DNA from: JBFHES01 sp041584015
Lineage (GTDB): Bacteria; Bacteroidota; Bacteroidia; Bacteroidales; M50B96
Length of the DNA stretch: 11,988 nucleotides
Direction: 5' to 3'
Assembly: GCA_041584015.1 (NCBI GenBank)
Contig: JBFHES010000143.1
Coordinates: forward strand, 1 to 11,988
In this document: positions 1 through 7,097 of the stretch, in pieces
How the letters are laid out: each line of letters begins with the position of its first letter
How positions within the stretch are numbered: the stretch's first letter is position 1
Made by a program: the position numbers and the translations under genes
The notes under the pieces: generated by a model
Told to the model about the DNA's origin: nothing
The model's input: only the letters and a program-made list of their open reading frames with translations
Databases searched by the model: none

Positions 1-448
1 CACCTTCGAACCATTCAGGATGATAGTTAAACTCGTTACCTAATTCCCAAAAGAGAATAGCCTCATGATGCATGTATTTCTTAACATACTCTATATACGA
101 ACCGGAAAGAATATCATAGAACCCATCCTGATTATATCCAAAATCAATAATAACCTTTATTCCTGCGGCATGAATTTTATCGAGAACGGAAGGGTCATCA
201 ATTGGCGAATAAACTCGAATGGTATTAATACCTGCCTCATTCATTAATTTGAGATCCTCATCCAAATTCGCAAAACTGGTTTCATTACTTCCAATTGGTA
301 CAGGTTTGTAGCATACACCTTTAATAAAAAAAGGTACCTCATCAATACAGATACTTCTTCCGCTAACCGTCACTACTTGAGATTCATTTCCAATACATCC
401 GAAAAGTGCGGTTGTAGCTACCATAAATACGATGATTACTTTTAACAT
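1..448 (-). CDS. Lipoprotein TIM-barrel glycoside hydrolase (clan GH-A-like), 5' part only
   Basis: The minus-strand frame opens at ATG 448 and stays open for 149 codons to the window edge, so the C-terminal part is missing. Residues 1-18 form a lipoprotein signal peptide: Lys3, a hydrophobic core, then LFGC with Cys18 as the lipid site. After it comes a short beta-sheet lead-in ending FIKGVCYKPVPIG (about 42-53). The barrel start follows, with EAGINTIRVY (71-80), AGIKVIIDF (95-103) and FWELGNEF (133-140). The Asn-Glu pair (138-139) fits the acid/base position of clan GH-A enzymes. The pattern recalls GH2 TIM domains, GH5 and the beta-1,3-glucanosyltransferase family GH72, but the nucleophile half is outside the window, so the family and substrate stay open. 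It is transcribed away from the regulator gene. Its upstream region carries the motif also found before susC, which suggests it belongs to the same beta-glucan regulon (inference). Confidence 0.8.
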   Translation of the reverse strand, partial: MLKVIIVFMVATTALFGCIGNESQVVTVSGRSICIDEVPFFIKGVCYKPVPIGSNETSFANLDEDLKLMNEAGINTIRVYSPIDDPSVLDKIHAAGIKVIIDFGYNQDGFYDILSGSYIEYVKKYMHHEAILFWELGNEFNYHPEWFEG

Positions 449-471
449 ATCAGTATAACATTAAGCATTCT

Positions 472-501
472 TAAAAATATTACTTTAATCCTCCCTCACA
501 A
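472..501 (-). promoter_or_regulatory. Candidate Bacteroidota promoter for the minus-strand hydrolase
   Basis: Read on the minus strand, TTG (501-499) is followed by 19 nt and then TATTTTTA (479-472). This matches the Bacteroidota consensus TTG / TAnnTTTG at seven of eight -7 positions, with usual spacing. Transcription would start near 465, leaving a leader of roughly 17 nt before ATG 448. The motif array lies immediately upstream (534-616), a sensible place for an activator. Such AT-rich matches arise easily by chance, so this is only a candidate. Confidence 0.4.
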
Positions 502-526
502 TCTTTCAGCACGATAAATATCGCTG

Positions 527-539
527 TTGTAAGTTACAA
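527..539. repeat. Short perfect palindrome at the edge of the motif array
   Basis: TTGTAA and TTACAA flank a single central G, giving 6-bp arms. The right arm belongs to the last motif copy of the array (TTACAATC, 534-541), and the left arm is a copy of its TGTAA core in the opposite orientation. A second, weaker palindrome, CGATA-AA-TATCG, lies at 512-523. Either could be a dimer binding site or chance in AT-rich DNA. Confidence 0.35.
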
Positions 540-616
540 TCTATAATGAGAAACTACAATCACCTTACATCTCGAGCATTTAAACTTACATCTTAACTAC
601 ATCAACAATTACAATC
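534..616 (-). promoter_or_regulatory. Phased array of six GAT(T)GTAR motifs, candidate operator
   Basis: On the minus strand this stretch holds six copies of GATGTAR or GATTGTAR. The plus-strand first bases of the YTACA(A)TC form are 534, 554, 565, 586, 597 and 609, giving steps of 20, 11, 21, 11 and 12 bp, close to one or two turns of B-DNA. The sharpest part is TGATGTAG-TTAA-GATGTAAG (604 to 585), which has the same form as a site upstream of susC. The array lies between the divergent hydrolase (start 448) and regulator (start 718). The motif direction matches that of the hydrolase gene. I infer a cooperative binding site, most simply for the adjacent HTH regulator. The remainder of the 449-717 gap shows no gene. 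Confidence 0.5.
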
Positions 617-695
617 TAATTTATTAAGACGTGTTAATACAGCACATTAAAGCTAACAAATGCTACTACATACTGTTACTATTCATTGAAATGAG

Positions 696-703
696 TATAT
701 TTG
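696..703 (+). promoter_or_regulatory. TATATTTG, exact -7-like element just before the regulator start
   Basis: The octamer matches TAnnTTTG exactly, but no TTG lies at the proper -33 distance. A transcript from here would begin about 8-10 nt before ATG 718, making it nearly leaderless. It is either a weak promoter for the regulator or coincidence. No better plus-strand promoter was found between 449 and 717. Confidence 0.25.
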
Positions 704-717
704 AACAAAGCGTTAAA

Positions 718-3606
718 ATGAAAAGAATTCCATACTTGATCCTTCTGCTTCTAGTCTGTCATGGTGTTGTTGCACAACTATCTAATATTGGAAGTCCATT
801 CATCACTAAATTTACGCAAAACAGCTTTAAAGCCGGCCCCGAAAACTTTACAGCTGTGCAGAATTCACGCGGCAATATGTTTTTTGGAAATGGAATGGGT
901 GTTCTGGCATTTGATGGAACAACCTGGGATCTTATTGAAGTAGATAACCGTTCGTATGTGCGTTCATTAGCAATAGATAATAACGACAAGTTATTTGTAG
1001 GTGCTTACCAGGAGTTTGGCTATTTAACCATTAACAAAACAGGAAATTACAAATATAAAAGTTTAACACACCTTATTCCAAATACAGATCTTAACATAGC
1101 TGATATTTGGAAAATCATCATAATAGATGATCATGTCTTTTTCCAGTCATACTATGCAATATTTGAATATTGTAATGATACAATCAAAATACATAAACCA
1201 AAGAATGAGTTCGTATTCGCATTTAACATTTCTGATCAGCTATATGTTGGGGAGAAAGGAATTGGCTTACTAAAGTTTAACGGATCTAACTTTGAATTAG
1301 CAAAGGATGGAGACTTTTATGCAGATAAAGAAATCAGGTGCATTATTGAGTTACCTGATGAAGATCTGCTGATAGGAACGCGAGAAAATGGAATTTACAA
1401 GCAATCAAAGGATGTAATAACAACCTGGAACACCAACCTCAATACCGAGCTAATTCATTATAAATTGAATTGTGGCTTACAGTTAGATGCTAAGCGATTT
1501 GTGTTTGGCACGGTTCAAACAGGCCTCTTTATTTGCAACCTAAACGGAGCCATTACCGACAGGATTTCTATTGAAGAAGGCTTACAGGACAATGACATAA
1601 TTGACGTATTTGCAGATAGAGATCAAAACCTTTGGGTAACTACGAATCAAGGAATTGCTTATGCAGAGGTTTCATCAGGATATAGTATACTGGCAAGTGG
1701 CATCGGAACTGGTTATGCATCTTTAGTTAAAGACAACATCATATACCTGGGTACCAATAGAGGCTTATTTTACATTAACAATGTTAATGATTCCAAGAGC
1801 ACATTGAATCAAGCTCAACTTTTACCAAACACGGTTGGACAGGTTTGGAACATTTCAGAAATACAAGATCATGTTTTGATCGGCCATCACGAAGGTGCAT
1901 TTTTAATTAAAGACAATGAAGCAATACAGATATCGACACTTAATGGACATTGGAATTTCATTCAATTAAACGATCACCCGGACTATGTGCTATCAGGCAC
2001 GTATACAGGATATGCTCTTTTCAAGATAATTGGGAAGGACCTTAAGTTTGTAAGAAAAGTAAACGGATTTAATGAATCGTGCCGTATTAGCTATCAGGAT
2101 AGCGAAGGCTATATATGGATGAGCCATGGTTACAAAGGCATCTATAAACTAAAGCTCGACAGCAAACTCGAAAGCTTTAAGGAGATAGCATTCTTTGATA
2201 ATACAAGTGGTCTGCCATCAAACCTGTACAATGATATATTCTTAAAGGATGGTAACATTTACATTACAGCAAAGGACGGTATTTATCAGTTCAATTATGA
2301 GAATCAGCAAATAGAACTGAACACGAACTTATCACGTTGCTTTAATTTCAGCAGAAACCTATCCAAAGTTATTATGGGCCCAGACGGAAGCATTTGGAAT
2401 TTTAGTAAGGGGAATGCTGGAAAACTCACGATTATCAATGACTCCATTTTCTTCAATGATTTTCAAGCCTTATCCTTTATTGAGGATCAAATGGTTTCAC
2501 CTTTTGAAAACATTAGCTGGGACAAACAAGGCAACATGATTATAGGAACGCAGAATGGCTTTGTAAATGCATATGCGCCAAATGGCAAAAAACAAGCAAG
2601 TAACTTTAGAACAGAAATATCCAACTTTGAAGCAATCGGAGAAACTTCCAACATTTCATTTAAAGGAAATATCTTTACCTCCGAACATTCAGATAAAGGC
2701 ATTTCCATCCCTTATTCAAATAATATTATTCGTGTTGCAGTGTCAGCCAACTATTATGGCAATTCGCTCTCTAACCAGTTTAGATATACGCTAAGCAATG
2801 TACAGACAGAATGGACTACCTGGAGCAAGAATAACATCATTGAGTTTCCTCATCTAAAAGAAGGAACTTATGAATTAACTGTTGAATCAAGAAATCATAA
2901 TCAAGTAAACGGCATTCCTATAAAAGCAACATTCACTATTGAATCACCATGGCATAGAACAGTATGGGCGTATCTAGCCTATGTTCTACTGTTTATCGCT
3001 TTTGTTGGCAGTATTGTTTATTTTGTAAGTAAACGATTTAAGCATCTGAAGGAAGTTATGGAGCAGCAAAAACTTGCCGAGCTAGAACAGAAAGAGAAGA
3101 AAAACAAAGAAGAGCAAGAAAAAGCAGAGCAAGAGTTAATGAAGCTGAAAAATGAAAAACTGTCTACCGAGGTAGTGCTAAAAAGTAAAGAACTAGCTAA
3201 TACAACACAAGGTATTATACATAAGAATCAGGTTTTAAATGAAATTAAAGACGACTTAAAGCTTATGGCAGAGGAGTCGAAGAACGTATTTGTTCAAAGA
3301 AAGATTAAAGGACTTTTAAGAAAAGTTGATAAAGACATCGACAACGACCGCAGTCACGAGATATTCAGAGATAGCTTTGATAGGGTTCATGAAAATTTCA
3401 TTAGCCGGATTAAAAAAGTACATACTGATTTAACACCGAAAGATTTGAGACTTTGCAGTTATTTAAGGATGAATCTATCAACCAAAGAAATTGCCCCGAT
3501 GCTTAATATCTCTGTTCGTGGTGTTGAAATAAGCCGTTATCGCTTGCGCAAAAAGCTTGCACTTGATCACGATAAAAACCTCACGGAATACTTAATGAAC
3601 TTCTAA
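718..3606 (+). CDS. Membrane-spanning propeller/Y_Y_Y sensor with LuxR-like HTH, PUL regulator
   Basis: This 962-residue protein is probably a one-piece transmembrane transcription regulator controlling the PUL. Residues 1-20 are a signal peptide ending in VVAQ. Most of the periplasmic part, about 25-650, is a beta-propeller with regulator-propeller repeats, clearest at 288-313 (GLQDND...NLWVTTNQGI) and from 498 (GLPSNLYNDIF). A Y_Y_Y domain follows (about 662-741), then one TM helix (749-770), a charged Gln/Glu/Lys-rich coiled coil (about 772-840) and a LuxR/GerE-like HTH at the end (905-962, core LSTKEIAPMLNISVRGVE). No histidine kinase, ATPase or receiver domain is present, unlike hybrid two-component PUL regulators of about 1,300-1,400 residues; the layout is closer to SusR-like regulators. 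In-frame GTG 631 and ATG 691 are possible starts, but ATG 718 gives a clean signal peptide. The inducer, perhaps a beta-1,3-gluco-oligosaccharide, is inferred from the neighbours. Confidence 0.88.
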   Translation: MKRIPYLILLLLVCHGVVAQLSNIGSPFITKFTQNSFKAGPENFTAVQNSRGNMFFGNGMGVLAFDGTTWDLIEVDNRSYVRSLAIDNNDKLFVGAYQEFGYLTINKTGNYKYKSLTHLIPNTDLNIADIWKIIIIDDHVFFQSYYAIFEYCNDTIKIHKPKNEFVFAFNISDQLYVGEKGIGLLKFNGSNFELAKDGDFYADKEIRCIIELPDEDLLIGTRENGIYKQSKDVITTWNTNLNTELIHYKLNCGLQLDAKRFVFGTVQTGLFICNLNGAITDRISIEEGLQDNDIIDVFADRDQNLWVTTNQGIAYAEVSSGYSILASGIGTGYASLVKDNIIYLGTNRGLFYINNVNDSKSTLNQAQLLPNTVGQVWNISEIQDHVLIGHHEGAFLIKDNEAIQISTLNGHWNFIQLNDHPDYVLSGTYTGYALFKIIGKDLKFVRKVNGFNESCRISYQDSEGYIWMSHGYKGIYKLKLDSKLESFKEIAFFDNTSGLPSNLYNDIFLKDGNIYITAKDGIYQFNYENQQIELNTNLSRCFNFSRNLSKVIMGPDGSIWNFSKGNAGKLTIINDSIFFNDFQALSFIEDQMVSPFENISWDKQGNMIIGTQNGFVNAYAPNGKKQASNFRTEISNFEAIGETSNISFKGNIFTSEHSDKGISIPYSNNIIRVAVSANYYGNSLSNQFRYTLSNVQTEWTTWSKNNIIEFPHLKEGTYELTVESRNHNQVNGIPIKATFTIESPWHRTVWAYLAYVLLFIAFVGSIVYFVSKRFKHLKEVMEQQKLAELEQKEKKNKEEQEKAEQELMKLKNEKLSTEVVLKSKELANTTQGIIHKNQVLNEIKDDLKLMAEESKNVFVQRKIKGLLRKVDKDIDNDRSHEIFRDSFDRVHENFISRIKKVHTDLTPKDLRLCSYLRMNLSTKEIAPMLNISVRGVEISRYRLRKKLALDHDKNLTEYLMNF

Positions 3607-3752
3607 CCCCCCGTAAAAAAATCCATTTACACCTATTATCCGCTACATCGAAATCGTTTGCACTACACTGTAAAAAAGAATGAGTACGAATAGGTAAGCC
3701 ATTCAACAGATTACTATCTAACAAACACATAAACAAGCAACTAAAAACTCAC

Positions 3753-3790
3753 TGATGTAGCTGTGATGTAGATCATTTTTAAACATGTAG
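3753..3790 (+). promoter_or_regulatory. GATGTAG direct repeats upstream of susC, candidate operator
   Basis: GATGTAG occurs at 3754-3760 and 3765-3771, exactly 11 bp apart, and CATGTAG at 3784-3790, 19 bp further on. The first two form TGATGTAG-CTGT-GATGTAGA, the same composite found inverted at 604-585, with the same 4-nt spacer. The direction is towards susC, whose start lies about 100-120 bp downstream, similar to the 137 bp between the other composite and the hydrolase start. One isolated reverse copy, CTACATC, sits at 3643-3649. I infer an activator site for the regulator encoded just upstream. The rest of the 3607-3752 gap shows no gene and no clear terminator. Confidence 0.5.
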
Positions 3791-3812
3791 TATTATTGAG
3801 GAGTAGAAATCC

Positions 3813-3843
3813 TTGTTTCGCTGTCATTAAAGCGAGAAGTTTG
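3813..3843 (+). promoter_or_regulatory. Candidate promoter of the susCD operon
   Basis: TTG at 3813-3815 is followed by 20 nt and GAAGTTTG (3836-3843), seven of eight positions of TAnnTTTG. The start would fall near 3850, with a leader of about 40 nt to ATG 3891. A second possible -7 element, TA-ATT-TTTG at 3850-3858, has one extra spacer base and no TTG in place. The candidate operator ends 22 bp upstream of the TTG. Confidence 0.35.
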
Positions 3844-3890
3844 CTAAAGTAATTTTTGTTAACTTAATAACATTCAAAAATACTGGGCTT

Positions 3891-6800
3891 ATGAGAAAAA
3901 TTCTACTATTAGTTCTTGTCTCTATCATCTCTGGAGCAAGCCTCTTTTCACAACAATTAACAATCACGGGTAAGGTTACCTCTGCAGATGACCAAATGCC
4001 GTTGCCAGGTGTGACGGTTGTTGTGAAAGGTACAACAGTTGGAACCATAACAGATTTTGATGGCTTCTACAATATTCAGGTAGCAAAAGGATCAATCTTG
4101 GTTTACTCTTTTCTTGGCATGAAACCTCAGGAGGTGTTAATTGATGCTCAAACAAGTATCAACATTTCTCTGGACACCGACTCAGAAGGACTTGAGGAGA
4201 TTGTGGTGATTGGTTACGGAACAATGAAAAAGAGTGATTTAACCGGAGCTGTGGCATCTGTTAAATCGGAAGAATTACAAAGAACTCCGGCATCTGGTAT
4301 TGATCAGGCCTTACAAGGTAAAGTAGCCGGTGTAACAGTAAATTCGAATAGTGGCCAGCCTGGAGAAGCTGCAGTTGTGCGTATCAGAGGAATTGGTACC
4401 GTGCATGGCAGCGCACCTATATATGTTGTTGATGGAATGATCGTAAGTGACATTTCCTTTTTAAGTCCCAATGACATCAAATCCACCGAAATTCTAAAAG
4501 ATGCGTCCGCAACAGCTATATATGGTTCGAGAGGAGCAAATGGAGTAATTCTTATTACAACAAAAAAAGGTGGCAATGGAAAAGCTAAAATTACTTTCAA
4601 TACTTATACCGGTGTTCAGAACCGCTGGAATAAGCTGGATCTAATGCAGCGCGATGAATTCGCAGAAACAATTCTCAAGCTGAACCCAAATGCCTCTACA
4701 ACTGCAAGCTATCAGCAAGATGGATTTAATGCCTGGATGGTTAATAATGTAGGTGATTCACCATATTACCCACTGCTTCAAACGGATGCGAATCCTTATG
4801 GCATGGACTATTCATCAGTAGAAACAGATTGGCAAGACGAAGTTTTTAGAGAAAATGCAATGGTCCAGGATTACTATCTTTCCATGACTGGTGGTGATGA
4901 CAAGAATAATTATGTAATCAGTGCGAGTTACTTTAACCAGGATGGAACAATAATCGGTTCAGACTATGAGCGTTTAACCTTACGGGTGAACACCTCGAGC
5001 AAAGTAAACAACTGGTTAAAAATTGGTGAAAACCTTTCGTTCGTTAACTCAACCGGAAGAAATGCCATGAACAACGATGCAAGTCCTGGTGCTTCTGTAT
5101 TATCGGCTGCTATTGCAATGGCTCCATGGGACCCGACACACTATGCGGACGGCTCCATTAATAAAAATGGACAAGATCTAAGTGGTCAAATTTCCGCAGC
5201 TTCCAATTTTAAAAATGTTACCAATCCATATTCTATGGTTGAACACAGTCACCCGAATAATAAGGTTGAACGTTGGGTTGGAGATATTTTCCTGGAGTTA
5301 ACCCCCATTAAAAATTTCAGTTGGCGCTCAGCTCTCAGTATGGATTTAGCCAACAATAGAGATAAGTCCTTTTATGATAAATATGAATATTCAGCTTATG
5401 ATCAAAGAGACTTAAATTATTTATCAAGCAGCATGCAACATTATCGCACCTTAATAGGTGAGAACATCATCAATTATAAGATTGAAGCAAAAAAGCATCG
5501 TTTGTCTATCATGGCCGGTCAAACCATAGAGCAATATGAGAACTATGGAATTGGTGGCGCTGGAGCAGCAATTCTAAATCCAGTTGAATCTAATTGGTAC
5601 TTATCAAATACAACGCTTAAACAAACACTTTCCAGCGATAATGTAGAACGTAGACGTATTTTCTCATTATTAAGCAGGGTGCACTACGTGTTCGATAATC
5701 GCTATTTAGTAACGGCAAACTTTCGAGCCGATGCAACCAGTAAATTTCCGGAAAATCCGTGGGGATATTTTCCTTCGGTTGCCCTTGCTTGGCGACTAAC
5801 ACAAGAAGACTGGATGAAAGATTTCTCAGCATTCGATCAATTGAAACTACGCTTTGGTTGGGGGCAAATTGGAAACGAACAGGTTCCATCAAACAGATTC
5901 GTCACCCTTATTTCATCCAGTAGTAATGTATTTACCGGATATCCGCTTGGTGTATCACAAGAGCTCGTTAATGGATCAACGGTAACAACCTATGCAAACC
6001 GTGGGGGAAAATGGGAAACTACAGAACAGATTAATGCCGGAATCGATTTCGGAATTCGCAATGGATTCCTTTCAGGAAGCCTGGATGGTTTTATTCGCGA
6101 CACCAAAGATATGATTTTAGATGTTCAGACACCCGCGCAAGTTGGTAACAGATTCTACCCGATGAGTAATGTTGGAACGGTTCGAAATCAAGGTATTGAA
6201 TTAGTGCTTAATCATCACAAAGTACTCGGTGCATTGGAGTATTCCATTGGAGGTAATGTTGCTTTTATTAAAAATGAACTTACTGCCCTTAACGATGGAA
6301 GTCCACTTCCTTCAGACAGAACCTTAAATGACGAAGGACTAGCGCTGTTTTCATTATGGGGATACGAATACGATGGAATATACTATTCTGATGAAGAAGC
6401 ATTAACTCATTTATGGTCATATGCTCCAGACGAAATTGGCGCTCATGCCGGAGATGCTAAATATGTGGATCGCAGTGGACCTGATGGTGTACCTGACGGT
6501 AAAATTGATGCATTTGATGAAACAGTTATTGGAAATCCATTTCCATGGTTAACCTATGGTTTAAATTTTAATGCTGAATATCGAGGATTTGATTTACAAA
6601 TATTCCTTCAGGGTGTTTATGGAAATGAAATATATAATGCGGTTAGACATCGTACCGAAGGTACAGGTAATGACGCCACATTAAGCACTGACATGAGAGA
6701 TGTTTGGGTTGATTACTCAGATGTGATTAAGGCAAGTATGGAAGCAAATGGTGTTGATTGGACAGAATTAATTAACCCTGATGGCACCATTCCAAATCCA

Positions 6801-7070
6801 AACGGCACTTCACTAAACAAAGCTACTTCAGACAGATTTGTGGAGAACGGAGCTTACCTTCGAATGAAAACCTTTCAGATTGGGTACACGCTTCCTAAAT
6901 CTATAACGAACAAGGCAAATATTGATAGATGCAGAATTTACCTTGGTTGCAATAACCTATTCACAATTACGAATTACACAGGATATGATCCTGAAATTGG
7001 TAATGGAATTGATTATGGTAATTATCCGCAAGCCCGCACAATTATGATTGGGGTAAACATGGATTTATAA
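3891..7070 (+). CDS. SusC-like TonB-dependent outer-membrane glycan transporter
   Basis: At 1,059 residues this is a full-length SusC/RagA-type importer, expected to pull oligosaccharides through the outer membrane with TonB energy. Residues 1-20 are a signal peptide (MRKILLLVLV...). A carboxypeptidase-D-like regulatory domain follows (about 23-97, ITGKVTSADDQMPLPGVTV), then the TonB box region EEIVVIGYG (102-110). The plug domain starts near 113 and carries the SusC signature DASATAIYGSRGANGVILI (204-222). The rest is the beta-barrel, finishing in a short strand, TIMIGVNMDL. An Asp-rich loop at 860-876 (DRSGPDGVPDGKIDAFD) resembles the calcium-binding-like insert common in SusC proteins. It is 27 nt upstream of susD, and the two products should form a lidded complex. 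Substrate identity cannot be read from SusC itself; beta-1,3-glucan is inferred from the GH16 and GH128 enzymes downstream. Confidence 0.97.
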   Translation: MRKILLLVLVSIISGASLFSQQLTITGKVTSADDQMPLPGVTVVVKGTTVGTITDFDGFYNIQVAKGSILVYSFLGMKPQEVLIDAQTSINISLDTDSEGLEEIVVIGYGTMKKSDLTGAVASVKSEELQRTPASGIDQALQGKVAGVTVNSNSGQPGEAAVVRIRGIGTVHGSAPIYVVDGMIVSDISFLSPNDIKSTEILKDASATAIYGSRGANGVILITTKKGGNGKAKITFNTYTGVQNRWNKLDLMQRDEFAETILKLNPNASTTASYQQDGFNAWMVNNVGDSPYYPLLQTDANPYGMDYSSVETDWQDEVFRENAMVQDYYLSMTGGDDKNNYVISASYFNQDGTIIGSDYERLTLRVNTSSKVNNWLKIGENLSFVNSTGRNAMNNDASPGASVLSAAIAMAPWDPTHYADGSINKNGQDLSGQISAASNFKNVTNPYSMVEHSHPNNKVERWVGDIFLELTPIKNFSWRSALSMDLANNRDKSFYDKYEYSAYDQRDLNYLSSSMQHYRTLIGENIINYKIEAKKHRLSIMAGQTIEQYENYGIGGAGAAILNPVESNWYLSNTTLKQTLSSDNVERRRIFSLLSRVHYVFDNRYLVTANFRADATSKFPENPWGYFPSVALAWRLTQEDWMKDFSAFDQLKLRFGWGQIGNEQVPSNRFVTLISSSSNVFTGYPLGVSQELVNGSTVTTYANRGGKWETTEQINAGIDFGIRNGFLSGSLDGFIRDTKDMILDVQTPAQVGNRFYPMSNVGTVRNQGIELVLNHHKVLGALEYSIGGNVAFIKNELTALNDGSPLPSDRTLNDEGLALFSLWGYEYDGIYYSDEEALTHLWSYAPDEIGAHAGDAKYVDRSGPDGVPDGKIDAFDETVIGNPFPWLTYGLNFNAEYRGFDLQIFLQGVYGNEIYNAVRHRTEGTGNDATLSTDMRDVWVDYSDVIKASMEANGVDWTELINPDGTIPNPNGTSLNKATSDRFVENGAYLRMKTFQIGYTLPKSITNKANIDRCRIYLGCNNLFTITNYTGYDPEIGNGIDYGNYPQARTIMIGVNMDL

Positions 7071-7097
7071 GCTAATATTGATTTAAAATTAATTGAA

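Noticed and set aside
65..247. 60-codon plus-strand open frame
   Set aside because: It is antisense to the minus-strand hydrolase, whose signal peptide and catalytic motif are clear; the translation has no recognisable pattern.
631..717. Upstream in-frame starts (GTG 631, ATG 691) for the regulator
   Set aside because: They would place 9-29 extra residues ahead of a complete signal peptide; ATG 718 gives the normal form.
3631..3695. ACCTATT / AATAGGT inverted repeat
   Set aside because: Arms of 7 bp are separated by 51 nt in AT-rich DNA, flanks do not pair, and no T-run follows; chance is the simplest explanation.
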